This document shows positions 32,961-40,960 of a stretch of DNA of 64,000 bases, piece after piece. The DNA is from Streptomyces sp. ISL-12 (GTDB lineage Bacteria > Actinomycetota > Actinomycetes > Streptomycetales > Streptomycetaceae). Under the pieces are notes generated by a model. It had not been told where the DNA came from. It saw only the letters and a list, made by a program, of their open reading frames with translations, and ran no database searches. Positions within the stretch are counted from its first letter, which is position 1. Each line of letters starts with the position of its first letter. The DNA is taken from contig NZ_JAGGOO010000069.1 in assembly GCF_018614415.1 (NCBI RefSeq), positions 1 to 64,000 on the forward strand, read 5' to 3'. A program made the translations under genes and the position numbers.

Positions 32961-33496
32961 CACCCCAACCCGGCGACTTCGCGCTGACCAAGATCCGCGG
33001 CATCACGGGAGCCTTCGTCTCCGCCGGCCAGGCCCTCGTGGGCGACGCTGCCCCAGTGCACCACGCTTACGTCTACGTCGGCAACGGCTACATCGTCCAG
33101 GCGGAGCCGGGCGGCGCGAAGAAGATCCGTCTCGACGAGGCGAGCGAGCCCGTCATCTGGTCGACGGGCCGCTTCGACCTGACGGCCGCGCAGCGCATGC
33201 GGATCTGCTACGAGGCACGGAGCCTCGTCGGGACGCCGTACAGCTTCCTCGACTACGCCTCCATAGCGCTCGCCCACTACCGCATCCGGCCCCGGTGGGT
33301 GCGGGACTACGTGGCCGACTCGGGGCACATGATCTGCTCACAGCTCGTCGACGAGGTGTACCTCCGTGCGGGGGAGCACCTCTTCACCGACGGCCGGCTC
33401 CCGGGTGACGTGACGCCGGGGGACCTTTACAGGCTGCTACGCCCGAAGCGTGTGTCGTCGACGGACCGGGATTTGAGGAGGCTGGCGCGTGGCTGA
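32957..33496 (+). CDS. Permuted NlpC/P60-like (YiiX/LRAT-type) protein
   Basis: A 179-residue protein from GTG 32957. HHAYVYVGNGYIVQAEPGG (His about 35) precedes MICSQLVDEVYLRAG (Cys about 128), the His-before-Cys order of circularly permuted papain-like amidases; SLVGTPYSFLDY and LPGDVTPGDLYRL are also typical. No signal peptide, and it lies far from the lysis genes, so a cytoplasmic amidase or acyltransferase role is more likely than lysis. Confidence 0.75.
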   Translation: MTPQPGDFALTKIRGITGAFVSAGQALVGDAAPVHHAYVYVGNGYIVQAEPGGAKKIRLDEASEPVIWSTGRFDLTAAQRMRICYEARSLVGTPYSFLDYASIALAHYRIRPRWVRDYVADSGHMICSQLVDEVYLRAGEHLFTDGRLPGDVTPGDLYRLLRPKRVSSTDRDLRRLARG

Positions 33497-34043
33497 GGGA
33501 TGCGGGGCTGAGGTCTACGACAGTGCCGACGAGTACAACCGAGACGACCGCATCGAGGCGTACTACTGCGGATGGGGCGCCCGTGAGATGGCGGAGCGCA
33601 TCGTCGAGCTGGAGGACGAGCTAGGCGCGGACGTCGACGGTGTCTGTACCGGTATGTATGCCGACGTTGCGGAGGCGCGGGCGGAGGTGGAGCGGCTACA
33701 AGACGTGGTGCGCAATCTCGAAGGTGACTGCGTCCGCTTGAGCGAGGAACTGGGCGACGTTCGCGAGGCGAATGCGGGGTTGGCTCGGGACCTCCGCGAT
33801 GCCGCGCACTGGGAGGGTGTGGTCGACCGGATGCGCGACGGGATCGCGCGCCTGACGAGCGAGCGCGACCGCTACCGCCTCGCCTGGCTCTCCGCCTGGC
33901 GTCGCGCCGCGGATGAGCACGTCTTCGGCATGGAGGCCCTGGCCCTCCGTGACGCGGAGATCGCACGGCTCCGCGCGGAGCTGGAGGAGGTCCGTAAATC
34001 GACTCACGGACCCGCGTCACATCCGCCCGCCATTACGACATAA
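33489..34043 (+). CDS. Coiled-coil protein ending inside a control element
   Basis: A 184-residue protein from GTG 33489, overlapping the previous gene by 8 bases. Long heptad-like helices (MAERIVELEDELGA, EVERLQDVVRNLEGDCVRLSEELGDV). The last 16 residues (STHGPASHPPAITT) are encoded by a copy of the intercistronic hairpin and the promoter at 34016; the stop is the TAA inside CATAAC. The original stop may have been lost. Confidence 0.68.
   Translation: MAEGCGAEVYDSADEYNRDDRIEAYYCGWGAREMAERIVELEDELGADVDGVCTGMYADVAEARAEVERLQDVVRNLEGDCVRLSEELGDVREANAGLARDLRDAAHWEGVVDRMRDGIARLTSERDRYRLAWLSAWRRAADEHVFGMEALALRDAEIARLRAELEEVRKSTHGPASHPPAITT
33990..34011 (+). repeat. Intercistronic hairpin, family member 3
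   Basis: GTCCGT, loop AAATCGACTC, ACGGAC. Here it lies within coding sequence and directly abuts the promoter at 34016. Confidence 0.75.
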
Positions 34044-34044
34044 C
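34016..34044 (+). promoter_or_regulatory. Phage promoter block GTCACA-N17-CATAAC
   Basis: GTCACA (34016-34021), 17 bases, CATAAC (34039-34044). Almost the same 36-base block as at 27343. It drives the Gp3-like gene. Confidence 0.7.
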
Positions 34045-34106
34045 CCATGTGTAAGGCCGAAGGGCCGCACACCTCACGCACACGCTACCGAAAGGCAATC
34101 ACACAC

Positions 34107-34889
34107 ATGGCCAACAACCTCGCGAACATCTGGGACGCCGACCCCGACGCCGCCCCGAAGGAGCGACCGCCCTTCGAGAACGACACCGTGGGACGCTTCC
34201 GATCCGGCCGTCTCGTCAAGGCGGGCCGCACGGAGACACCGGAGGCGCTGAACGAGTGGCGGGTCACCACCGGGGACCCCACCGTCGCCGCGAAGGTCGC
34301 GGAGCTGCTCGGCGGGACCCCGGAGGAGTGGGACCCGGAGAAGGAAGACCGGTTGGAGATACTCACCAGCGCCAGGACCGTCAACATCATCATCGAGCCT
34401 GACGGCGTCGACGCGAGTTTCAAGCAGTTCATCCCCGGCGTCGGCATGGTCCACCACTGCGATGGCTTCACGGTCCTGAGCACCCCGGAGGAGGAACAGG
34501 GGCAGCCCTGCAAGTGCCCGACGACCATCGCGGCGCGGAAGCTGACCGCGCAGCGCGGAGGGCCGAAGCCCTCGGTTGACGTCACCTTCCGCCTCCTGGA
34601 CGCCCCGGATCTGGGCAAGTTCCGTTTCAACAGCGGCAGTTGGAAGCTGGTCGAAGCTCTCGGCCCGCTCTTCGCGGAGCTGGACTGCTACGGCAACGCG
34701 GGTGACGAGGAGGCGGGAACGGAGGGTGTTCCGGTCCGTGCGTCCCTCACGATCGAGAACGTGACCTACGTGCCGAAGAAGGGTCCCCGCGCCGGCCAGA
34801 CCGTGAGCTACAACAAGCCGGTCATCAAGATCTTCGGCGCCTACGAGGCCGCGGAGGACGAGGGCGCGGGCCTGAGCAAGGCCGCGTAA
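34107..34889 (+). CDS. phiC31 Gp3-like protein (recombination directionality factor family)
   Basis: A 260-residue protein; ATG 34107 follows GAAAGG. Features of the Gp3-like family: IWDADPD start, ENDTVGRFRSGR, EALNEWRVTTGDP, a CDGFTVL...CKCPTTIAARK Cys set, VDVTFRLLDAPDLGKFRF, SGSWKL, and a C-terminal KPVIKIFGA. phiC31 Gp3 makes its serine integrase excise the prophage. Many homologues lie among replication genes as here, so a replication role is also possible. Assigned from recalled family motifs. Confidence 0.7.
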   Translation: MANNLANIWDADPDAAPKERPPFENDTVGRFRSGRLVKAGRTETPEALNEWRVTTGDPTVAAKVAELLGGTPEEWDPEKEDRLEILTSARTVNIIIEPDGVDASFKQFIPGVGMVHHCDGFTVLSTPEEEQGQPCKCPTTIAARKLTAQRGGPKPSVDVTFRLLDAPDLGKFRFNSGSWKLVEALGPLFAELDCYGNAGDEEAGTEGVPVRASLTIENVTYVPKKGPRAGQTVSYNKPVIKIFGAYEAAEDEGAGLSKAA

Positions 34890-34915
34890 GCGACACACGA
34901 ACGCTGAACAACGCA

Positions 34916-34956
34916 AGGCGCCGCTCCCAATGATTCCGGCACTGGGAGCGGCGCCT
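34916..34956 (+). terminator. Terminator after the Gp3-like gene
   Basis: Perfect 14-bp stem AGGCGCCGCTCCCA with its complement around ATGATTCCGGCAC. Isolates the Gp3-like gene as a one-gene unit. Confidence 0.85.
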
Positions 34957-34993
34957 CTCACGATTCTACGCACACTGAGGAGACAGATGCCCC

Positions 34994-36502
34994 ATGCCGA
35001 TCCTGGAACTCTGCGCCGGCTACGGCGGACTGGGAATCGCGGTTGAGGCCCTGACGGGCGACAAGGTCACAGTCGTCGCGGAAGTCCACGGTGCCGCCTG
35101 CAAAGTCATGGCGCACCGATTCCCCGACGCCCCCAACATCGGCGACGTGTCGATGATCGACTGGCGGCTACTGACGCAGGAGGGACGCATCGACCGGCGT
35201 CGACATGACGAGCGGGCCGCAGCGATGTACGAGCGCTACACCGCGGGCCTGTCGCTCGCGGAGGTGGCGGAAGAGTTCGGCGTTACCAGGCAGAGCGTGT
35301 ACGGACTCTTCAAGGGGAGAGGCTGGGAGTTGCGTAAGCGACCCACGCCCTTGGAGTACGTGAAGTTCAACGGTCGGAAGTACACGCTGCGGAACACGGG
35401 ATACTACGGCGCCACGACGGGCCGGCGTACCTTGCTGCACCGCGATGTCTGGGAACACCACAACGGTCCGATCCCTGACTGCTTCGACATCCACCACGTA
35501 GACCACGACCGCACGAACAACGACCTCTCCAACCTCCTTTGCCTGACAAAGGACGACCACACACGCCTGCACCACGCAGAGCGGTTGGAGGAGGTGGTTC
35601 CCTCGGAAAGCCCCGTGATCGACATCATCACTGCGGGCTTTCCGTAGGGCCGTGTCAGGACATCAGCAACGCGGGACGGCGAGAAGGGATCAAGGGTGCC
35701 CGTTCAGGAATCTGGTTCGACATCGCAGAGGCCATACGGGTTCTTCGACCCCGACACGTCTACCTGGAGAACGTCGGAGCGATCCGAAATCGGGGACAAA
35801 GCGCAGTGCTCACATCGCTTCACGAGATCGGGTATGACGCGGCGTGGACAGCTCTTCGAGCTTCCGACATCGGGGCTCCCCACCATCGGGACCGCTGGTT
35901 CTGCGTTGCCACACCTTCCGTCCCCGACGGTCAGTGACGCCACCCGCGGCCCCGACTTCGCCAAGCGGGAGCGCAAGGGCTCCGGCGGCGACGACCTGGT
36001 GACCGCCATCGCCCGGCTCTTCCCGCGGGAGAAGGCGGAGAAGCTGTTCAAGACGCCGACGGCGAACCTGGCGAACAACGGATCGGCGCAGCATCCGGAC
36101 AAGCGCAAAGCGGGTGGTCACGGTCCGACCCTGGAGGACGAAGTCTGTTTCCTCCTGAACGTCGAGCCGGACGCAGAGCACCCCGACGACGGGCCGCACT
36201 CGCCGGCTGAGTGGTGGGGTGAGTTCGCACGGGCCGTCTACCGCTGGGAAATCTTCATGGGCACTCCCGCTCCCGTGCCCATCATGCGGGGCCCGCGAGG
36301 AGGCGTGAAGCTCGCTCCGAAGTTCTGTGAGTGGCTCATGGGCCTTCCCGACGGATGGGTCACCGACGTCCCCGACCTCACACGCGAAGAGCAGATCGGC
36401 CGTATCGAGAACGGCGTCTGCCCGCAGCAAGCACACCACGCCTTCCGGTTCCTGAAGAGGGAGCTGGAGGCGGGACACACAAAGGCACCAGAGGAGAGCT
36501 GA
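34994..36502 (+). pseudogene. C5-cytosine methyltransferase with HNH insertion and two frameshifts
   Basis: Starts at ATG 34994. Part 1 (to 35647): AdoMet motif ELCAGYGGLGIA, then an in-frame insert of about 145 residues with a helix-turn-helix (LAEVAEEFGVTRQSVYGLFKGRG) and an HNH (LHRDVWEHHNGPIP, IHHVDHDRTNNDLSNL), returning to DIITAGFP. An extra TAGGGCCG at 35645-35652 adds a stop and shifts frame. Part 2 (from 35653) reads CQDISNAGRREG and VYLENVGAI. A second shift near 35912-35920 leads to part 3 (to 36502), the target-recognition and C-terminal region. Probably inactive. Confidence 0.82.
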
Positions 36503-36503
36503 C

Positions 36504-36779
36504 ATGGGCAAGGCCCGACTCACCGACTACACAGGCGCCGAGATCCGCCCCGGTGCCCTCGTCTCCTACGCCACCCGACAGGGCAACCTCGTCCGCCTCT
36601 CGGAGGCCGTCGTCCTGGAGCTGGAGAGCAACAAGGCGGCCGGCGTGGTCGTCCCGCTCGTCAAGGTCCGTCCGACGGGACGCGACTCGGGGTTCATCAG
36701 CCGCAAGACGCTCGCGGTCCAGACGGTGGCCGCGGACCGCATGGTCGTCATCGGCGACACGAAGGGGGAGAGCAAGTGA
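36504..36779 (+). CDS. Small hypothetical protein
   Basis: A 91-residue protein from ATG 36504 with GAGGAGAG upstream. Beta-rich with an SH3-like rhythm (IRPGALVSYATRQGNLVRLSEAVVLE). Overlaps the next GTG. Possibly related to the KOW-like proteins downstream; function unknown. Confidence 0.65.
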   Translation: MGKARLTDYTGAEIRPGALVSYATRQGNLVRLSEAVVLELESNKAAGVVVPLVKVRPTGRDSGFISRKTLAVQTVAADRMVVIGDTKGESK

Positions 36780-37522
36780 GCGACGTCTTCAAGGTGGGGC
36801 AGAAGGTTCGCTACCGGGGCGAGGAGGTGACCGTTACCTACGGCCCGTACACAAGCGTGCTGGGGCTGACTCGGTACCTCGTCAAGGGCGACGACGGTGC
36901 GGAGATGCCCGCGCGCAGCAGCGAGATCTACGCCATCCCCACGCCGCCCGCCTTCGCCGTGGGCGACACGGTGACGTACGAGTACGGCGGAGGCGGCAAG
37001 ATCGTCGCCGGCCCGTTCACGTCGGAGTACCACGAGGAGCCCATCTGGGTCGTGGAGAAGCCGAACGGCACGCACCTGACGCCGACGCAGAACAGCCTCA
37101 CGAAGGTGGAAACGCCGGTCGTCAAGGTCGGTGACCGGGTGCGCATCATCAAGGACAGCGACGGCATTCGGACGGGGGAGTACGTCGGGCTCGTCGGCAC
37201 GCTGGAGCGCGTCAACGGTAGCGACGAGCTGGTGTACCTCGTCCGCTTCGGTGACGGCTCCGGGTGCCACGGTGACAAGGACAATGGCCGCTGGTGGTGT
37301 GCGAGTGTCGAGCCCGTCACCGACGAGACCACCTACGAGTACGACGGCGTGGTCTACGACCTGACGGCGAAGTACCGGGACAGGCAGGGTGACTCCCTCC
37401 GCATCAAGCTCGTGAACGGCCTGCCGCTCGTGGCGTGGTTCGGCTGCATCCCCGAAGAGGGCGACGACACCCTGTCGAAGGCGCTGGCGCAGTACGGCCC
37501 CTTCACCCGCGTCACCGACTGA
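36776..37522 (+). CDS. Multi-KOW/SH3-like phage protein, copy 1
   Basis: A 248-residue protein from GTG 36776. Three repeats of the type VGQKVRYRGEEV, VGDTVTYEYGGG, VGDRVRIIKDSDG, each followed by a YLV/VV strand, resemble KOW/SH3 modules. The C-terminal YEYDGVVYDLTAKYRDRQGD...YGPFTRVTD segment matches what I recall as phiSA1p31-related proteins in Streptomyces phages. The next gene is a paralogue. Nucleic acid or ribosome binding is a guess from the KOW fold. Confidence 0.72.
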   Translation: MSDVFKVGQKVRYRGEEVTVTYGPYTSVLGLTRYLVKGDDGAEMPARSSEIYAIPTPPAFAVGDTVTYEYGGGGKIVAGPFTSEYHEEPIWVVEKPNGTHLTPTQNSLTKVETPVVKVGDRVRIIKDSDGIRTGEYVGLVGTLERVNGSDELVYLVRFGDGSGCHGDKDNGRWWCASVEPVTDETTYEYDGVVYDLTAKYRDRQGDSLRIKLVNGLPLVAWFGCIPEEGDDTLSKALAQYGPFTRVTD

Positions 37523-37595
37523 CCAACCTCGCACCACGGCCCCGGACACCGACGATCCGGGAGCCTTCGCACGAACCACTCACGGAGGAGAGAGC

Positions 37596-38327
37596 ATGGC
37601 GTTCAAGGTTGGCGACAAGGTGAAGCACCGGACGTTTGGCGCGGGTCAGATCGCGTTCGGCCCGTACATGGCGATGGGCAGTGTGGAGCGGTACCTCATG
37701 AAGGCGGAGGACGGGACGCACTACACCACGGCGCCCGACTCGATGAAGCCCGCCGCGAAGTTCGAGGTCGGTGACAAGGTGACGTCGATTGGCGGTGCGG
37801 CGTACATCATCGAGGCGGGTCCCTTCTTCACCGGCTACGGAGCAGAGTGGTACGCCGTGCGGGGCGAGGAGGGTGGCGTCTACAACAGCAACGCGGGAAG
37901 CCTGGAGGCCGCCGCCCCGGAGCCGGCCGACAAGGCGCTGAAGCCGGGCGACGTCGTGCGCATCTCGCGTGACGGCTTGGAGGGGGCGGACGTGAAGGCG
38001 GGTGACCTCCTCGTCGTGACGGAGGTCGGCACCTACAGCGTCACCGTCCTGGCCGCTCCCGGCGCGCGCAACTCGGAGTGGTTCTTCGACCACGGCAACG
38101 TAGAGCGCGTCGACCCCACGACGGTCGCCGTCGTGGACAACGTCGCGTACGACCTGACCGCCCGCTACAAGGACCGCGACGGCGACGTCTGGACGTTCAA
38201 GGACGTCGACGGCACTGTCCGTGGCGAGTGCCGGAGTACAGACGTCGACGCCTCCGACTACATCGCTGCTTACAGCGACACCCTGTGGCAGGCAGTCCGC
38301 AACTATGGCCCTCTGACCCGCGTCTGA
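37596..38327 (+). CDS. Multi-KOW/SH3-like phage protein, copy 2
   Basis: A 243-residue protein from ATG 37596 with GGAGGAGAG upstream. Same plan as copy 1: VGDKVKHRTFGAG, VGDKVTSIGGAA, PGDVVRISRDGLEG and the C-terminal VAYDLTARYKDRDGD...YGPLTRV. The two genes differ in many residues, so this is an old tandem duplication. Confidence 0.72.
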   Translation: MAFKVGDKVKHRTFGAGQIAFGPYMAMGSVERYLMKAEDGTHYTTAPDSMKPAAKFEVGDKVTSIGGAAYIIEAGPFFTGYGAEWYAVRGEEGGVYNSNAGSLEAAAPEPADKALKPGDVVRISRDGLEGADVKAGDLLVVTEVGTYSVTVLAAPGARNSEWFFDHGNVERVDPTTVAVVDNVAYDLTARYKDRDGDVWTFKDVDGTVRGECRSTDVDASDYIAAYSDTLWQAVRNYGPLTRV

Positions 38328-38333
38328 CCCTCA

Positions 38334-38363
38334 GCCCCCGGTGACTTCGGTCCCGGGGGCTTT
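38334..38363 (+). terminator. Terminator GCCCCCGG...CCGGGGGC-TTT
   Basis: Stem GCCCCCGG-N-CCGGGGGC with GTGACTTCGGT loop and T-run, six bases after the KOW-like gene. Near copy of 30497. Confidence 0.82.
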
Positions 38364-38398
38364 GGGCGTAGGAAGACCGACCGATAGGAGGAGAGCAC

Positions 38399-38572
38399 AT
38401 GGCGAAGGTGATTGCGCACAGCGGCGTCACGGTGGAGCTGACCGGGCGGGAGGTGGAGTTGATCCGCCAGGCGCTCCGCTTCTCCATCGACAACAACGGC
38501 AGTTGGGACGTTTACGACGACACGGAAGCCGCGTCCCTGGCGCACGTCTTTGCTGCTCAGGGTGCCGTGTGA
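38399..38572 (+). CDS. Small hypothetical protein (57 residues)
   Basis: ATG 38399 preceded by AGGAGGAG. Contains VTVELTGREVELIRQALRFSID, a beta strand and a helix. Overlaps the next GTG by four bases. Function unknown. Confidence 0.65.
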   Translation: MAKVIAHSGVTVELTGREVELIRQALRFSIDNNGSWDVYDDTEAASLAHVFAAQGAV

Positions 38573-38763
38573 GCGCCTTCCACACCATCGACGCCGCCAT
38601 GGCTCCGGCCCTTGGCGACGTCCGCAGCGCCGGGCCGGGCGACCTGGTTTACATCCTCCCCGACGCGACGAGCCGGAAGGACTGGGCGAAGTACTGGGAA
38701 GCGGCCGGCACGGCGTTGGCGCGGGGAGCACAAGTGGTTGTGATGAGGAGAGGGGAGAGCTAG
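38569..38763 (+). CDS. Small hypothetical protein
   Basis: A 64-residue protein from GTG 38569, overlapping both neighbours. Includes GDLVYILPDATSRKDWAKYWEAAGTALARGAQVVVMRR, a small alpha/beta unit. Not recognised. Confidence 0.6.
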   Translation: MSAFHTIDAAMAPALGDVRSAGPGDLVYILPDATSRKDWAKYWEAAGTALARGAQVVVMRRGES

Positions 38764-39044
38764 TGGCACGCCGACTTGTCAGCGACGACAAGCAGATGTA
38801 CCGCGTCCTCGTCGTCCGCCGGCAGCGCCGGGACAACCCCGAATGGGAGCAGGGAAACATCAACTCCCCGCGGTTCTTCTGGGACGGTCCGGAGTACACC
38901 ACGGCCTACGGCCCGTACAACGCCATCGGAACCGCTCGCGGGCAGCTCACCCACCACACTGTGGACGTCTACGGTGAGCCGATGAAGGACGTGGTGAGCG
39001 GCTGTATTCAGCGCGCGCACACGACGTGGGAGGACGTCGAGTGA
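38763..39044 (+). CDS. Small hypothetical protein
   Basis: A 93-residue protein from GTG 38763 (TAGTG overlap) with GGGGAGAG upstream. Pattern MYRVLVVRRQR...GPYNAIGTARGQLTHHTVDVYG recurs in actinophage small proteins. Function unknown. Confidence 0.65.
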   Translation: MARRLVSDDKQMYRVLVVRRQRRDNPEWEQGNINSPRFFWDGPEYTTAYGPYNAIGTARGQLTHHTVDVYGEPMKDVVSGCIQRAHTTWEDVE

Positions 39045-39178
39045 CCGGCGTCCGCGAACCCAACATGCGCATCGTCCACGCCCTCCCCGACACGGAGCCC
39101 GTGGAGTTCGACAAGCCGCAATGCGTCTACGCCTCGTGGATCACGGAGGAGCTGATGAGGGAGACGGAGGAAGGGTGA
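39041..39178 (+). CDS. Small hypothetical protein (45 residues)
   Basis: GTG 39041 overlaps the preceding stop and its own stop overlaps the next GTG. Sequence includes RIVHALPDTEPVEF and ASWITEELMRETEEG. Supported mainly by stop-start coupling. Confidence 0.55.
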   Translation: MTGVREPNMRIVHALPDTEPVEFDKPQCVYASWITEELMRETEEG

Positions 39179-39348
39179 GGGCGTACCGAAAGCGCAGCAC
39201 CGCCCATCAGTACTGCGTGTACCTCACGACGGAGGAGCGTGACCGACTTCTGGAGGAGTTGAAACGCGTCGTCGACCCTAGCTTCTGGCCGACGTTCTCC
39301 CGGCTGTACGCCCACCTGCACGCACCACGAGAGGACGGAAACCTGTGA
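39175..39348 (+). CDS. Small hypothetical protein (57 residues)
   Basis: GTG 39175 with GGAGGAAG upstream. STAHQYCVYLTTEERDRLLEELKRVVD looks like a strand plus helix. Coupled to both neighbours. Function unknown. Confidence 0.58.
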   Translation: MRAYRKRSTAHQYCVYLTTEERDRLLEELKRVVDPSFWPTFSRLYAHLHAPREDGNL

Positions 39349-39605
39349 CGATGCAGATCGACGGCGACAGCTACGAGATCTCCCCCGAAGCCTGGGAGAT
39401 CTTCGACGGCTGGCGCGACAAGGCGTACCGAGTCGCGTGGGTGGTCGAGGCCATCGAGTTCGCCGTGCGCAAGCAGGTCGAGGCCGATCTGAAAGCGAAG
39501 GCGGCGAAGGACTGGCCCGGCATCGGCGACTTCCTGGCCGACATCCTCTACGTAGTGCGCGGCGGCCCCGAGAACAGTTCCTCCACACCCTCTACGCACT
39601 TGTAG
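39345..39605 (+). CDS. Small hypothetical protein
   Basis: An 86-residue protein from GTG 39345. Helical core with WEIFDGWRDKAYRVAWVVEAIEF and a Ser/Thr tail. Last of a six-gene coupled run. Not recognised. Confidence 0.62.
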   Translation: MTMQIDGDSYEISPEAWEIFDGWRDKAYRVAWVVEAIEFAVRKQVEADLKAKAAKDWPGIGDFLADILYVVRGGPENSSSTPSTHL

Positions 39606-39710
39606 AGATTCCGTGCCCTACCGTAACCAAACGCATGTACGAACCGTTGAGGTTGTACGGCACACGCGTCGGGTATGACGTGCGCATATGCAGCGGGGAA
39701 GGGGTTCGGA

Positions 39711-39887
39711 ATGGCTGAGGAGCAGCGCGGGGAACTGACGTGGGGCGGGCAGACCTGGCGAGTCGAGTCCGCGCCCGTCCCGGTCGACGAGGACGGGGAG
39801 TCGGTCCTCGTCGAAGTGTGGGTCAAGAGAGGTGAGTCCATCGGAGATACGACCAATACCAAGCCTGCCGGGGGTGTGGGCCGCTGA
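39711..39887 (+). CDS. Small hypothetical protein (58 residues)
   Basis: ATG 39711 after a 105-base gap with AAGGGG upstream. TWGGQTWRVESAPVPVDEDGESVLVEVWVKRGE is a plausible beta fold. Its 3' end overlaps the HNH gene by 56 bases in another frame, as though that gene was inserted over its tail. Confidence 0.55.
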   Translation: MAEEQRGELTWGGQTWRVESAPVPVDEDGESVLVEVWVKRGESIGDTTNTKPAGGVGR

Positions 39888-40308
39888 GGACGGCACCGTC
39901 CTCCGGCCCTACAAGCCGTACACGTCGGCCGGCACTGACTACGGCAAGGTGACGTCGTTCGGGCGCACGGTGGCGGTGCACCGAGCCGTTTGCGAGGCGT
40001 TTCACGGGCCGCCACCATCGACCGCGCATCAGGCTGCGCACCTGGATGGAAACCCCGCGAACAACGCGGCTTCCAACTTGGCGTGGGCCACCCCGTCCGA
40101 GAACGCTGCGCACTGTGCCGAGCACGGCACCGCACAGCGGGGTGCTCTGCACTACGCAAGCAAGGTGACGGAGCGGGATGTTCGCGTCATCCGCAGGGCT
40201 CGACGTCTTGGCATCTCCCCGGCACGGCTGGCAGCGCGGTTCGGCATCCATAGGGCGACAGTGGGCAACATTGCGGCGGGAAGGACATGGGCTCATGTCG
40301 GCGAGTAA
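39832..40308 (+). CDS. HNH homing-type endonuclease
   Basis: A 158-residue protein from GTG 39832. N-terminal NUMOD4-like start (IRPIPSLPGVWAAEDGTVLRPY), HNH core (VHRAVCEAFHGPPP, QAAHLDGNPANNAASNLAWAT) and a C-terminal helix-turn-helix (VRVIRRARRLGISPARLAARFGIHRATVGNI). This is the plan of free-standing homing endonucleases. Overlaps genes on both sides, consistent with insertion. Confidence 0.88.
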   Translation: MSPSEIRPIPSLPGVWAAEDGTVLRPYKPYTSAGTDYGKVTSFGRTVAVHRAVCEAFHGPPPSTAHQAAHLDGNPANNAASNLAWATPSENAAHCAEHGTAQRGALHYASKVTERDVRVIRRARRLGISPARLAARFGIHRATVGNIAAGRTWAHVGE

Positions 40309-40699
40309 GGCTAAAGGCACCGCGTGGGAGTCGGCCATCGTCGGCTACCTGCGCGAACACCACAACCCGGGCGCCCGTCGGAACGTGCAGATGGGTGCCC
40401 GCGACATTGGCGACATCGACGGCTACTACCTGCACGCGCTCGAAGCGAAGGCAGAGAAGTCGATCACCCTCGCCGACTACATCGAACAGGCCAACCGGGA
40501 GGCCATCCACGCCGGCCAGCCCTACGGCTGCGCCGTGGTGAAGCGGCGGATGAAGGGCACCGCGGACGGCTACGTCGTGAGGGACGTGCGGACCGATGTG
40601 CGGCTGATGAACCGCATGCGGGACATGGAGGAGGCGCTGAAGGACGCTGACTTCGACCGTTGGTACGACATCGACGAGGAGCACAGGGAGGCAGCGTGA
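40295..40699 (+). CDS. Holliday junction resolvase-like PD-(D/E)XK protein
   Basis: A 134-residue protein from ATG 40295. GTAWESAIVGYLREH, ARDIGDIDG and LHALEAKAEK give the E...D...ExK metal site, then IEQANREAIHAGQPYGCAVVKRR. Fits archaeal Hjc-like resolvases found in phages; resolves recombination or replication branches before packaging. Confidence 0.82.
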   Translation: MSASKAKGTAWESAIVGYLREHHNPGARRNVQMGARDIGDIDGYYLHALEAKAEKSITLADYIEQANREAIHAGQPYGCAVVKRRMKGTADGYVVRDVRTDVRLMNRMRDMEEALKDADFDRWYDIDEEHREAA

Positions 40700-40863
40700 A
40701 GACGCGCATTGAGTTCACGGCCACGCTTGACGTCTACGTCGACCCAGACGACCCGGAGTCGTGGGTCGAAGGAGCGCTGGAGCGGGGAGACAAGCACGCG
40801 AGCAACTACACGACATGGCTGCGTGAGGTGACGTCCGTCTCCCGTGTCGGCGACGACGAGTAG
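40696..40863 (+). CDS. Small hypothetical protein (55 residues)
   Basis: GTG 40696 with GGGAGG upstream and overlap with the resolvase stop. KTRIEFTATLDVYVDPDDPESWVEGALERG is of a type seen in many phage early operons. Function unknown. Confidence 0.62.
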   Translation: MKTRIEFTATLDVYVDPDDPESWVEGALERGDKHASNYTTWLREVTSVSRVGDDE

Positions 40864-40883
40864 CGCGTAAAGCGACTCACGCG
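40864..40883 (+). repeat. Intercistronic hairpin, compensated variant
   Basis: CGCGT, loop AAAGCGACTC, ACGCG. The stem differs from the usual TCCGT/ACGGA on both sides in step, so pairing is kept while the loop motif CGACTC is unchanged. Starts at the G of the preceding TAG stop. Confidence 0.7.
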
Positions 40884-40910
40884 ACCGACAACCGCAAAGC
40901 ACTGACACAA

Positions 40911-40932
40911 GGGGCGTCCTCCGGGGCGCCCC
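40911..40932 (+). terminator. Hairpin GGGGCG...CGCCCC
   Basis: GC stem with TCCTCCGGGG between the arms, followed by TTCGG. Same type as 29060 and 50384. Ends the resolvase operon. Confidence 0.65.
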
Positions 40933-40960
40933 TTCGGTATGCACGACGAAGGGAGAGACC

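Noticed and set aside
34994..35647. Intein in the cytosine methyltransferase
   Set aside because: The insert has neither an N-terminal Cys/Ser block nor a C-terminal His-Asn, and the catalytic Cys lies after a stop.
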